Notes under the pieces: generated by a model
Database searches by the model: none
The model's input: only the letters and a program-made list of their open reading frames with translations
Told to the model about the DNA's origin: nothing
From: Synergistaceae bacterium
GTDB taxonomy: Bacteria; Synergistota; Synergistia; Synergistales; Aminobacteriaceae
DNA: 11,614 nt
Direction: 5' to 3'
Assembly: GCA_012523155.1 (NCBI GenBank)
Contig: JAAYJB010000155.1
Coordinates: forward strand, 1 to 11,614
Shown here: positions 1 to 6,964 of the stretch, in pieces
Layout: every line of letters begins with the position of its first letter
Numbering within the stretch: position 1 is the first letter of the stretch
Made by a program: the position numbers and the translations under genes

Positions 1-43
1 ATCCAGTACGTACTTTCCAAAATGACGTCTCTCCCTGGTCCAA

Positions 44-75
44 AGCAAAGCATCATGGCACGCTTTGTTATTTTT
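44..75 (+). terminator. weak terminator-like hairpin
   Basis: An 8-bp stem (44-51 with 62-69, including one G-T wobble) encloses a 10-nt loop and runs into a T-rich stretch, TTATTTTTG. It could end transcription of a + strand gene lying left of the window. The stem has only moderate GC, so this is a weak call. Confidence 0.28.
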
Positions 76-121
76 GTGCTATTGTATCACCAAGATGGGC
101 ACATGATATTTCTTTTTCATC

Positions 122-130
122 TGCTATAAT
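122..130 (+). promoter_or_regulatory. extended -10 promoter for the LysM/M23 gene
   Basis: TGCTATAAT is a perfect -10 hexamer (125-130) with the TG extension at 122-123. No convincing -35 hexamer lies 16-18 bp upstream, which is tolerable for an extended -10 promoter. Transcription would start near 137 and give a leader of about 80 nt before the TTG start at 217. The rest of 1-216 is AT-rich and shows no gene. Confidence 0.5.
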
Positions 131-216
131 AAAAACACGTTCATGTAATAACTAAATATTCTAAAAATATATTGGCGGTATTTAATTTTTCACGTTCCTG
201 GAAGGGATGATGTATC

Positions 217-981
217 TTGTTACCTTCAGCATTTTTTCGTCTTGCACGCTTTTTTTTCGTGTCTTTTGTTTTTTTCTGCAGTTTCTTTTTTCCCGGGTTT
301 TCTTCTGCGGACATGACTCCCTGGGTTGAGCATTCCGTCAAAAAAGGCGAATCGGTCGCTTTTATTGCCGGCCGGTACGGTGTTTCCCCCAGGACTGTCG
401 AAAGAGCCAACGAACTGACGGCTGTAGAGACCTCACCATCCGCAGGAGACAGGCTGCTCGTTCCCCGGAAGGATTCCGACCTTATCGCTACACTGGCGGA
501 ACACCGTGCGCGCCAGAGAGGAGAAAGCATTCTCCCGCTGCTTCGGCAGGAAGCAATTCCAAAAACTCCGCCCAGGCCGAAAAATATTGAAGAGACACTC
601 GCCAAAGGGATCGAACCATTTATTCGCCCGCTTGAAGGACGGATCTCCTCACCTTTCGGACCCAGAGGAGGAAGGCTTCATGACGGCATCGATATTGCGG
701 CTCCATCAGGGACACCGATCCTTGCAGTCCGGTCGGGAAGGGTTATTTTCTCAGGTGTTTTCCGGGGATTCGGCAATACGGTAACGCTGGATCATGGAAG
801 AGGATTGGTCACCAGGTACAGCCACAACAGGAAAAACCTTGTAAAAAAAGGGGCATGGGTAAGGCGTGGGCAGACTATAGCCGAAGTCGGAAGAACGGGC
901 CGTTCAACAGGAGATCATCTTCATTTCAGTATCCTTATCAACGGAAGGGCAGTCAACCCCTCCAAGTATCTTCCCAAATAA
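217..981 (+). CDS. secreted LysM-domain M23 (LytM-type) metallopeptidase
   Basis: This is a probable cell-wall endopeptidase, or a regulator of amidases, acting in the envelope. The 254-residue protein starts with a Sec signal peptide: hydrophobic, Phe-rich residues about 5-28, with likely cleavage after SSA at 31. A LysM peptidoglycan-binding repeat follows at about 36-84. A basic, helical linker leads to the M23 domain at about 138-252. The zinc ligands H155, D159 and H236 (HLH motif) and the catalytic-type H203 (YSH) are all present, so the enzyme looks active rather than degenerate. The start is TTG at 217: an in-frame stop lies at 208-210, and the Shine-Dalgarno GGAAGGGA ends at 207. The first in-frame ATG, at 313, would remove the signal peptide. 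The gene is monocistronic, with its own promoter and terminator, and converges on the next gene. The family call is secure. The exact role (elongation, division or separation) cannot be told. Confidence 0.93.
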   Translation: MLPSAFFRLARFFFVSFVFFCSFFFPGFSSADMTPWVEHSVKKGESVAFIAGRYGVSPRTVERANELTAVETSPSAGDRLLVPRKDSDLIATLAEHRARQRGESILPLLRQEAIPKTPPRPKNIEETLAKGIEPFIRPLEGRISSPFGPRGGRLHDGIDIAAPSGTPILAVRSGRVIFSGVFRGFGNTVTLDHGRGLVTRYSHNRKNLVKKGAWVRRGQTIAEVGRTGRSTGDHLHFSILINGRAVNPSKYLPK

Positions 982-1010
982 TACACATGATCAGGTAGAT
1001 TATCATGATT

Positions 1011-1042
1011 GAAGAGCCGGAAGTTTTCCGGCTCTTCTTTTT
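1011..1042 (+). terminator. intrinsic terminator after the LysM/M23 gene
   Basis: A perfect 12-bp stem (1011-1022 with 1026-1037) closes a 3-nt loop and is followed by TTTTT (1038-1042). It lies 29 nt after the stop at 981. The stem also sits 22 nt beyond the stop of the converging gene on the - strand. In that direction it lacks a U tract, so it can at most be a weak bidirectional terminator. Confidence 0.88.
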
Positions 1043-1058
1043 CAATCTTTGATAGGAT

Positions 1059-1823
1059 TTAATCGAACGGGAAGAAGATAATGTCGGATTCGTCGATAAC
1101 CGTGTATATTTCTCCCTGTTTCCTGTCCCAGGCATATATGCCATTTGACTGGGGCCTTCCAGCCCCGTCAAGAAAGACCATTCCCTCGGAAAGAGCCCTT
1201 CCGTACGTTACCCAGCCTCTTACAGGCGATGCGAAAGGCAGTGTTCCGGTGATCTCTCCGTCCGGCCAACGACCGAAAGACGGGAGCAGGCTTCTACTCT
1301 CCATTTCCGCCGCAATAAAAGAATACGCTTCAGGACAGCTGGTGACGAAGAAAAATTTCCCCCTTGACGATTCAATAAAACTTTCCAGGAGGAAAGCAGC
1401 CAGGTGCTCAGCTTCCTCATCCCCCATCTCCAGGAGAAAGAGGATCCCCATATAAATGCTGTCTGCCGCCATGAGAGGTTTCGGTGTGATGGAAGGGTAC
1501 ACGAATCCATGTGCGCTGTCCCACTCCGCCGGGTCTCCCCGTTCTACGAGGGATGACAGAAGCGAAAGCGCATTCGCGGCTCCTTTTCTCGGGGAAATTT
1601 CCGGTCTGAAGAGGGACCGCCACAAAACATATGGTTCCGCCGTTTCCGCTTCAGATTCAAGGGCTGTCCTGAGCAGTGCTGAGGATTCCCGTCCCTGTAT
1701 CCTTCTTTCGTAGCGAAGAACCAGTTCATCGAACCGTTTCACCGGGTCATCGGAGGCGAAAGATCCACCGCCCGAAAAGCAAAACAGAACGAGCAAAACC
1801 AAAAAGCTGCAGATTTTTTTCAT
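1059..1823 (-). CDS. secreted protein of unknown function
   Basis: I do not recognise this 254-residue protein. It begins with a clear Sec signal peptide: MKK, then a Leu/Val/Phe core to about residue 18, with likely cleavage after SFA at 23. The Cys residues in the signal lack a lipobox, so it is probably soluble in the periplasm or exported. The mature part (24-254) is acidic and has helical segments rich in Leu, Ala and Glu at about 29-70 and 120-155. The C-terminal 60 residues are richer in Gly, Trp and Tyr. No catalytic motif stands out, and the mature part has a single Cys, in TSCPEAY. The ATG at 1823 has a good Shine-Dalgarno (GAAAGGAG, 1841-1834) about 10 nt upstream. The gene appears monocistronic, with a promoter in the gap before it, and lies convergent to the peptidase gene. 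It may be a lineage-restricted protein. Confidence 0.82.
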   Translation of the reverse strand: MKKICSFLVLLVLFCFSGGGSFASDDPVKRFDELVLRYERRIQGRESSALLRTALESEAETAEPYVLWRSLFRPEISPRKGAANALSLLSSLVERGDPAEWDSAHGFVYPSITPKPLMAADSIYMGILFLLEMGDEEAEHLAAFLLESFIESSRGKFFFVTSCPEAYSFIAAEMESRSLLPSFGRWPDGEITGTLPFASPVRGWVTYGRALSEGMVFLDGAGRPQSNGIYAWDRKQGEIYTVIDESDIIFFPFD

Positions 1824-1858
1824 ATGAGCAGCTCTCCTTTCGTCAGCTATGATCAGTT

Positions 1859-1887
1859 ATTATATACCCTTTCCATGACATTAACAG
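1859..1887 (-). promoter_or_regulatory. candidate sigma-70 promoter of the secreted unknown
   Basis: On the - strand a perfect TATAAT (1864-1859) lies 36 nt upstream of the ATG at 1823. Seventeen nt further upstream is CTGTTA (1887-1882), a poor -35 match (3 of 6). The gap 1824-2083 otherwise holds the inverted repeat listed next and no gene that I can support. Confidence 0.45.
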
Positions 1888-1911
1888 CTTTTTTTGAGTA
1901 AAGCAGCCTTT

Positions 1912-1942
1912 ATCCGGAAAAAAAATGCGCCGTGTTCCGGAT
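1912..1942. repeat. 8-bp inverted repeat between the DUF721 gene and the secreted unknown
   Basis: ATCCGGAA (1912-1919) and TTCCGGAT (1935-1942) form a perfect inverted repeat with a 15-nt spacer. No U tract follows on either strand, so it is not a standard terminator. It lies about 25 bp upstream of the candidate -35 of the 1823 gene and could be an operator or a transcript-end hairpin. Function is unproven. Confidence 0.3.
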
Positions 1943-2083
1943 GAAACCATCAGAAAGAAAAAAGGACTCTCTTTTTTCACCTTTGGTAAACTGGAGAAAC
2001 ATGGGAAGGGGAAAGCCTGTATCAGTATCCCGGCTGTCGGGAAAACAGAAATACGGCCGTCGGCAGTTTTGGAGAAACCTGGT

Positions 2084-2575
2084 TTATTTATCGGGGAAAC
2101 GCATCCGGTAGACGGCCATAAGCGATGCGAGCCGTTTTGCAACCTGTTCTTTCTCGGGGGAAAATTTCTCTTTGATCCCGGCAAAAGCCTGCTCCACATC
2201 TTCTTTTGCAGGGATTACCCTGGCTGGTTTTCTGCGCGTGCGCATCCCTGCCGAGGTTTCCGGAGCCGGTCTCCCCACAACGACACGAATGGAAGATACA
2301 GGAATTCCGGCGACTTTTGATGCAGCCCTGGCTGCAGAAGCAGCCCGCATGGAAAGAGCCTTTGCAGAAGAAGATGTCTCCGCTTTCACAAGAAGGACTC
2401 CCTTTTCCAGGTCATCGGGCATTGTTTTTTTCCCGAGCACTGGACCGACTATGGATTCCCATTTTCTTCTCAGCCCTGGAATTGCAAGTTTTTCTTCCGC
2501 ACCTTTCGGTAGAGCCATTCGAAGAATGGCCGCAACCGGACCCGGTGTTCCCTTATTAAGCCTCTTTCTCCTCAT
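2084..2575 (-). CDS. dciA: DUF721/DciA-like protein, probable replicative helicase loader
   Basis: The protein (163 residues) carries a DUF721 domain at about 10-104, with the typical pattern of W39, SIVGPVL (41-47), T51-x-P53 and the strand GVLLVKAE (59-66). In DciA, the DUF721 protein studied in Proteobacteria and Actinobacteria, this KH-like domain helps the replicative helicase DnaB load at the origin. After a basic linker (101-121) come two predicted helices (about 125-138 and 141-158), a tail that could contact a partner. The ATG at 2575 is preferred because GGAGGGG (2590-2584) ends 8 nt upstream; the GTG at 2584 would overlap this Shine-Dalgarno. The gene overlaps the 3' end of mnmG by 20 bp, so translation is probably coupled. 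The DUF721 assignment is good. The DciA role is inferred from family and location, and no dnaC or dnaI is in the window. Confidence 0.82.
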   Translation of the reverse strand: MRRKRLNKGTPGPVAAILRMALPKGAEEKLAIPGLRRKWESIVGPVLGKKTMPDDLEKGVLLVKAETSSSAKALSMRAASAARAASKVAGIPVSSIRVVVGRPAPETSAGMRTRRKPARVIPAKEDVEQAFAGIKEKFSPEKEQVAKRLASLMAVYRMRFPDK

Positions 2576-4457
2576 CTGCGCCACCCCTCCGGTAAAGGGA
2601 GTTCAAATAAACCGACAACAGGTGTATATCAGTCGGTGTCACTCCGGAAATACGTCCGGCCTGTCCGAGGGTCATTGGCCGTATTGTATCGAGCTTCTGC
2701 CTGCTTTCCGAGAGCATGCCGGTGATTTTGGAGTAATCAATATCCCCCGGAAGCTTTACATCCTCCATTTTTTCAAGGCGTGCGACCTGTCGGTGTTGTC
2801 TTTGGATATAGCCTTCATATTTTACCTCAACCTCGAGGGCAAAGGCTTCCTCCCTGGCAAGAGAGACAGGAGCGTGGGAATATGCGGCGGCAAGAGAATA
2901 CGGAACCCTCGGCCTTCGAAGAAGGTCAGCCGCAGAAACAGGTTCCATCAAAGGAGCTGATTCAAGTGCTGTGAGCTCACTGTTCAGACTGTCGGAAGGA
3001 TAGATTTTTACAGTTTCGAGACGGTCGATCTCGTCATCTATTTTCTTCCACTTCGAAAGGAGGGCGTTCCATCGGCTGTCCGCGATCAACCCTATTTTCC
3101 TGCCGATGGGAGCCAATCTCCGGTCAGCATTGTCATGCCTGAGCAGAAGCCTGTGTTCGCATCGGCTTGTCAGCATTCTGTAAGGTTCATGGGTACCCTT
3201 TGTGACAAGATCGTCAACAAGCACGCCTATGTATGCCTGTGATCTCAAAAGCACTACCGGCTCCTCTCCCCTGACCGTAAGGGCTGCGTTGATCCCTGCA
3301 AGAAGACCCTGGGCAGCTGCCTCCTCGTAGCCGGATGTGCCGTTTATCTGTCCTGCACAGAACAGCCCCTGTATGGGTTTCGTCTCGAGAGTGGGGAAAA
3401 GCTGGGTCGGAAAAATGTAGTCGTATTCTATGGCATACCCCGGACGGGTGATATGAGCTTTTTCACAGCCGGGAAGGGAGTGGACCATCTCGCACTGAAC
3501 ATCATACGGAAGGCTGGTAGAAAAATTTTGTATATAAACTTCCCGGTTAGCCCTGGAAACAGGTTCAAGAAAAAGCAGGTGGCTGTCCTTTTCAGGAAAA
3601 CGGATGACCTTGTCCTCGATTGAAGGACAGTACCTTGGTCCGGATCCTTCCATCCATCCCATGTACAGGGGAGAACGGTGAAAGTTTTTCCTGATAATAT
3701 CGTGGGTTCTTTCATTGCTTCTTGTAAGGCGGCAGGAATATCCTTCGTGCACCTTTCCTTCGTTCCACAGGGAAAAAGCGAGGGGTTCACCTGCACTTTC
3801 CTGTACCGCAAGAGATGAAAGATCAAGGGTATCATAGTGGAGCCGGGGGGTTGTATCCGTACGCATTCTCCCTGTACGTATACCGTGTTCGTTCAGCGAT
3901 CCCGGGAGTTCGTCAGCGGCAACCTGGCCGAGAGGTCCTGACGAAAAGCTCGTTTCACCTATGTACACTTTTCCGCCAAGGTATGTTCCCGTAGTCAATA
4001 CTACAGTTCTTCCCTCGTAGGTGAAGCCGTACCTTGTCCGCACACCCCTTATTTTTCCTTTTTCAACCCATATTTCCGTCACTATATCCTGGTGGACCTC
4101 GAGGTTCGGCTGTGTCTGTACCGCAAGAGTAAAGTGAGCGGCATACTCACGCAGATCGCATTGTGCCCGGAGAGCCTGAACCGCAGGCCCTTTTGAAGTA
4201 TTAAGCCTCCGAATGAGCATTGCTGAAGCATCAGCGGCTTCTGCCTGTTCTCCCCCGAGAGCGCTTCCTTCCCTCACGAGGTGCCCTTTTGCCGGGCCAC
4301 CTATAGAAGGATTGCACGGCATGAGGGCGGTATTGTCCAGGTACAGGCTAAGCTGAAGCACCGACGCTCCCATTCGTGCAGCCGCAAGGGCTGCTTCACA
4401 TCCGGCATGTCCTCCTCCAACTACAATAACATCGTATTTTTTTTCAAAAACACCCAT
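2556..4457 (-). CDS. mnmG: tRNA uridine-5-carboxymethylaminomethyl modification enzyme MnmG (GidA)
   Basis: MnmG works with MnmE to build the (carboxymethyl)aminomethyl group on U34 of tRNAs that read two-family codons, using FAD, NADH, a folate and an amino donor in the cytoplasm. Counting from the upstream GTG at 4460, the protein has 634 residues, close to the family length of about 630. The FAD-binding Rossmann motif GGGHAGCEAA is at 15-24. The hallmark CNPSIGG (C49) and the second conserved Cys in GPRYCPSIEDK (C278) are both there, as is SGYEEAAAQGLLAG near 376-389. GTG at 4460 and the next codon, ATG at 4457, are both well placed behind GAAAGGA (4474-4468); I chose the ATG. The gene follows recF by about 34 nt and overlaps the DUF721 gene. 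Neither mnmE nor rsmG, its common partners, is in this window. Identification is secure. Confidence 0.97.
   Translation of the reverse strand: MGVFEKKYDVIVVGGGHAGCEAALAAARMGASVLQLSLYLDNTALMPCNPSIGGPAKGHLVREGSALGGEQAEAADASAMLIRRLNTSKGPAVQALRAQCDLREYAAHFTLAVQTQPNLEVHQDIVTEIWVEKGKIRGVRTRYGFTYEGRTVVLTTGTYLGGKVYIGETSFSSGPLGQVAADELPGSLNEHGIRTGRMRTDTTPRLHYDTLDLSSLAVQESAGEPLAFSLWNEGKVHEGYSCRLTRSNERTHDIIRKNFHRSPLYMGWMEGSGPRYCPSIEDKVIRFPEKDSHLLFLEPVSRANREVYIQNFSTSLPYDVQCEMVHSLPGCEKAHITRPGYAIEYDYIFPTQLFPTLETKPIQGLFCAGQINGTSGYEEAAAQGLLAGINAALTVRGEEPVVLLRSQAYIGVLVDDLVTKGTHEPYRMLTSRCEHRLLLRHDNADRRLAPIGRKIGLIADSRWNALLSKWKKIDDEIDRLETVKIYPSDSLNSELTALESAPLMEPVSAADLLRRPRVPYSLAAAYSHAPVSLAREEAFALEVEVKYEGYIQRQHRQVARLEKMEDVKLPGDIDYSKITGMLSESRQKLDTIRPMTLGQAGRISGVTPTDIHLLSVYLNSLYRRGGADEEKEA
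2584..2590 (-). promoter_or_regulatory. ribosome binding site that sets the dciA start
   Basis: GGAGGGG on the - strand (2590-2584), inside the space just beyond the window-right edge of the longer dciA reading frame, is well spaced for the ATG at 2575. It covers the alternative GTG at 2584, so the shorter protein is the better call. Confidence 0.6.
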
Positions 4458-4491
4458 CACATGGTCGTCCTTTCACGTACTGCAGTATCTT

Positions 4492-5550
4492 TTATGCACC
4501 GAGAGAAATAACAAACCCCTCTTCCACTTTCCATACACTTCCGGGCCAATGATCGGTGATCGGCTCCGCGGCAGCCGCTATTACCTGCCATCCGGTGCTG
4601 TGCAGTGCTTCAACTGTAGATTCCCGGCCGTTTTTATCCAACTCCGAGGCAATTTCGTCAAGAAGCACGATTGGTTTTCGGCGAAGCCTGGCTTCAACAG
4701 CTTTCCCCGCAGCCAGCATAAGGGATACGGATGCCCTCCGGATCTGGCCCCTACTGAAGCATGCGGCAGCTTCCCTTTCCCTGCAGCAGATATACAGGTC
4801 ATCCCGATGAGGTCCAACCATGGAAATACAAAGCTGCTTCTCTTTCTCACTGCGGGCCTCAAGAGAAGCCCACCAGTCCTCAATACCGTCATTTTTAAGG
4901 CCTGCTCCTCCCCTGGCATGTTTAAGTTCAAGAATACCCGGAAGAAGTCCCTGAAATGCTGAAAGACCGAGAGTCAAAAGGCGGACTGCCTCCTCCCTGC
5001 ACTCCCAGATCCATGAGACCAGGGGAGCCATGGTTCGGGATACTGCGTCGGTTCTTTTTCCTGAGCGAAGCAGTACAGTGCGGTGTCGGACGGCACGGCG
5101 ATAATCGCTTAATCTCCTGGCATAAAGGGGAAAAAGAAGCGCACAGAGACGGTCGAGGAAATTTCTCCTGATCGAGGGTGCTCCGTCGAGAATAGACATG
5201 TCCCCGGGCAAAAAAGCCAGCGCAGGTACACGGGAGCGTACCTCGGGAAAGGAAATTCTCCTGCCGTCACACTTCATCACGGTGTTTCCGCCTATCGAAG
5301 CAGCAACAAAAACGTTTTCTTCTCCGCAGAAGGATCCTCCCAGGAAGGCCTGTACACCTTCTTTTTCCCATGAAACAAGGTCTTTCCTGTCACCGAAAGG
5401 ACCCCATCCCGTCAAGAGATGGAGTCCTTCAAGACAGTTCGTTTTCCCTGCCCCGTTGTTTCCCGTGACAAGGTTGAGACCCGGTCCCCATGAAATCCTG
5501 AGCGAGGAAAGATTTCTGAAATTTCTCGTCGAAAACTCAGAACACCACAT
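4492..5550 (-). CDS. recF: DNA replication and repair protein RecF
   Basis: RecF is an SMC/ABC-type ATPase that binds gapped DNA and, with RecO and RecR, helps RecA load at stalled or damaged forks. The 352-residue protein has the N-terminal pattern FSTRNFRNL, Walker A GNNGAGKT (30-37), the family motif FLPGDMSILDGAP with RRNFLDRL near 120-135, the ABC signature region FSRGQ (265-269) and Walker B IVLLDE (294-299) followed by SELD. Length is slightly below the usual 360-370. The ATG at 5550 lies 2 nt after the dnaN stop (TAG, 5555-5553). Its nearest Shine-Dalgarno-like run, GGGGAGGAA, is rather far away (about 18 nt) and sits in a small hairpin, so translation probably depends on ribosomes ending on dnaN. 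The family call is certain. Confidence 0.96.
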   Translation of the reverse strand: MWCSEFSTRNFRNLSSLRISWGPGLNLVTGNNGAGKTNCLEGLHLLTGWGPFGDRKDLVSWEKEGVQAFLGGSFCGEENVFVAASIGGNTVMKCDGRRISFPEVRSRVPALAFLPGDMSILDGAPSIRRNFLDRLCALLFPLYARRLSDYRRAVRHRTVLLRSGKRTDAVSRTMAPLVSWIWECREEAVRLLTLGLSAFQGLLPGILELKHARGGAGLKNDGIEDWWASLEARSEKEKQLCISMVGPHRDDLYICCREREAAACFSRGQIRRASVSLMLAAGKAVEARLRRKPIVLLDEIASELDKNGRESTVEALHSTGWQVIAAAAEPITDHWPGSVWKVEEGFVISLGA

Positions 5551-5552
5551 TG

Positions 5553-6737
5553 CTACGCCGGAGGAAATTCCTCCCCTTCCTCTTCTTTTTCTTCAAAAGA
5601 AAGGTCGTTCTCCGTCAGTTTTATCGGCATGACCATGTACAGGAAATCTGTTTCTCCCGGCCGAAGCATTGTCATCTGTCCCTCAGGTCCGTTGAAACTT
5701 ACAAATGCCCGATCTCCGTAAAGTGCTTTCAATCCGTCGAGAAGAAAACCTACGTTAAAGGCAACGGTGAGAGGTTCTCCCTCTATTTTTCCCTCCAATA
5801 TTTCTTCTACAGCACCTGTTTCCGGAGCTTTGCCCATAAGGATAAGGTCTCCTTCGGGAGACAGGCGAAACAGTACCATGCGGCTGAAATCCCGTACAAT
5901 AACGTCCACCCTTTCAAGAGCTGCAATGAGCAAGCTTCTATCAACATCAAGAGTTGTAGTGCTCTGAGGATTAAGGATCTTTTCGTAATTGGGAAATACA
6001 GCTTCCACTCTTCTTACAGAAAATTCGAGGCTTCCCATCTGGAAAAATACCAGTGTTGAATCCACTACAATTCTTACAGGAGTTTCCCCGTCCGTTGAAC
6101 CCAGAAGACGCTGCAGTTCTTTGAGTCCACTGATAGGAAGAAGAAAATCCCCGTCTTCTCCTTTTTCGACCGGATGGCATTTTGAAAGAGAAAGTCTCCG
6201 TCCGTCAGTGGAAATGATCCTGAGCTCTCCCTCTTTCAGCTGGAAGAAAGCTGTTCCGAGATATTTCGGAAATTCTTCTCCTATGGTGCTGGCTATAGTT
6301 CCTTCAGAGAGAGTTCGAAGAAGTTCAGATGCCGTTATAGTGCAGAAAAACGGGGCACTTTCCGAAACCGGAAGAGTTGGAAATTCCTTTGAGGGATAGG
6401 TTGAGAACCTGTATTTGTTTCTTCCTGCAATGATAAGACCCTTGCCTTCCGCGACGGATACAGTAAAAACATTTGTGGGAGCTTTTTTGAATAGTTCTCC
6501 AACTACTTTGACCGGGAGAACCGCTTCTCCCTCTTCTTCAACAAGGATTCCCCTGGATACGCATTTGATTGATGTTTTCAGGTCGGTGGCTTCCAATAGG
6601 ACGGTGTTTTCGTCGTCCGTTCCTGCCGTTTTCAGCAGAATGCCTGTCAGAGAGTTGATCGTGCTTTTGGAACTGGTGCTCCTTTCAGCTGTCTGCCAGC
6701 TTTTCATAAATTCTCCCTTGTTGATTTGAAGTCTCAC
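5553..6737 (-). CDS. dnaN: DNA polymerase III beta sliding clamp DnaN
   Basis: This is the ring-shaped dimer that tethers DNA polymerase III to DNA and serves as a docking platform for repair and mismatch proteins. The N-terminus MRLQINKGEFMKSW matches the canonical beta-clamp start. Motifs typical of the three clamp domains follow, for example NSLTGILLKT, YPSKEFPTLP, ISTDGRRLSLSK and the C-terminal YMVMPIKL. At 394 residues it is longer than the usual 365-380: after the canonical end at residue 374 it carries 20 more residues with nine Glu/Asp and only one Lys. Start GTG at 6737 is set by GGAGG (6750-6746), 8 nt upstream. The gene is separated from dnaA by 227 bp full of DnaA boxes, so it probably has its own DnaA-responsive promoter, and it is followed directly by recF. 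Confidence 0.97.
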   Translation of the reverse strand: MRLQINKGEFMKSWQTAERSTSSKSTINSLTGILLKTAGTDDENTVLLEATDLKTSIKCVSRGILVEEEGEAVLPVKVVGELFKKAPTNVFTVSVAEGKGLIIAGRNKYRFSTYPSKEFPTLPVSESAPFFCTITASELLRTLSEGTIASTIGEEFPKYLGTAFFQLKEGELRIISTDGRRLSLSKCHPVEKGEDGDFLLPISGLKELQRLLGSTDGETPVRIVVDSTLVFFQMGSLEFSVRRVEAVFPNYEKILNPQSTTTLDVDRSLLIAALERVDVIVRDFSRMVLFRLSPEGDLILMGKAPETGAVEEILEGKIEGEPLTVAFNVGFLLDGLKALYGDRAFVSFNGPEGQMTMLRPGETDFLYMVMPIKLTENDLSFEEKEEEGEEFPPA

Positions 6738-6815
6738 AATATTTCCCTCCCTGAAAATGCATCTTTTATTATTTTTTGTTTTGGTAGTAGTAAAAGTAAT
6801 AAGGCCTGTGCATAT

Positions 6816-6949
6816 TGTGGATAAGTGTATCCCGTCCGGTCAGGCTGGGCAAAATCCGATGTGGACAACTATACGGTTTCTCTGTGGGATCTGTCCACAA
6901 TATCCACAGGTAAAAGAGATGACTGAGCATAAATATAATGTTGTCCACA
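6816..6949. other. DnaA-box cluster between dnaA and dnaN (second lobe of oriC)
   Basis: Boxes compared with TTATCCACA: 6816-6824 (- strand, perfect), 6860-6868 (-, TTGTCCACA), 6891-6899 (+, CTGTCCACA, two mismatches), 6900-6908 (+, ATATCCACA) and 6941-6949 (+, TTGTCCACA). The boxes at 6860 and 6892 form an exact 8-bp inverted repeat (TGTGGACA/TGTCCACA). A further one-mismatch copy, GTATCCACA, lies at 6984-6992 within the dnaA 3' end. The gap 6738-6964 contains no gene. It resembles the dnaA-dnaN box cluster of Bacillus subtilis and could be the unwinding lobe, a DnaA-titration site or a dnaN operator. Confidence 0.8.
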
Positions 6950-6964
6950 AAAGGGTACTCTGTT

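Noticed and set aside
5..14. 10-bp palindrome AGTACGTACT near the left edge
   Set aside because: A short palindrome without neighbours or partner repeats; the context is cut off by the window edge.
1960..1985. Possible terminator for the dnaA-dciA cluster on the - strand (AAAGG ... CCTTTTTT)
   Set aside because: The stem is only 5 bp with a 14-nt loop, too weak to call. No convincing terminator was found in 1824-2083.
2172..2960. 262-codon + strand frame across the dciA-mnmG junction
   Set aside because: It lies antisense to two recognised genes and has no ribosome site or recognisable product.
6934..6939. TATAAT on the + strand in the dnaA-dnaN gap
   Set aside because: It would transcribe antisense into dnaA and no -35 accompanies it; it is probably just AT-rich origin DNA.
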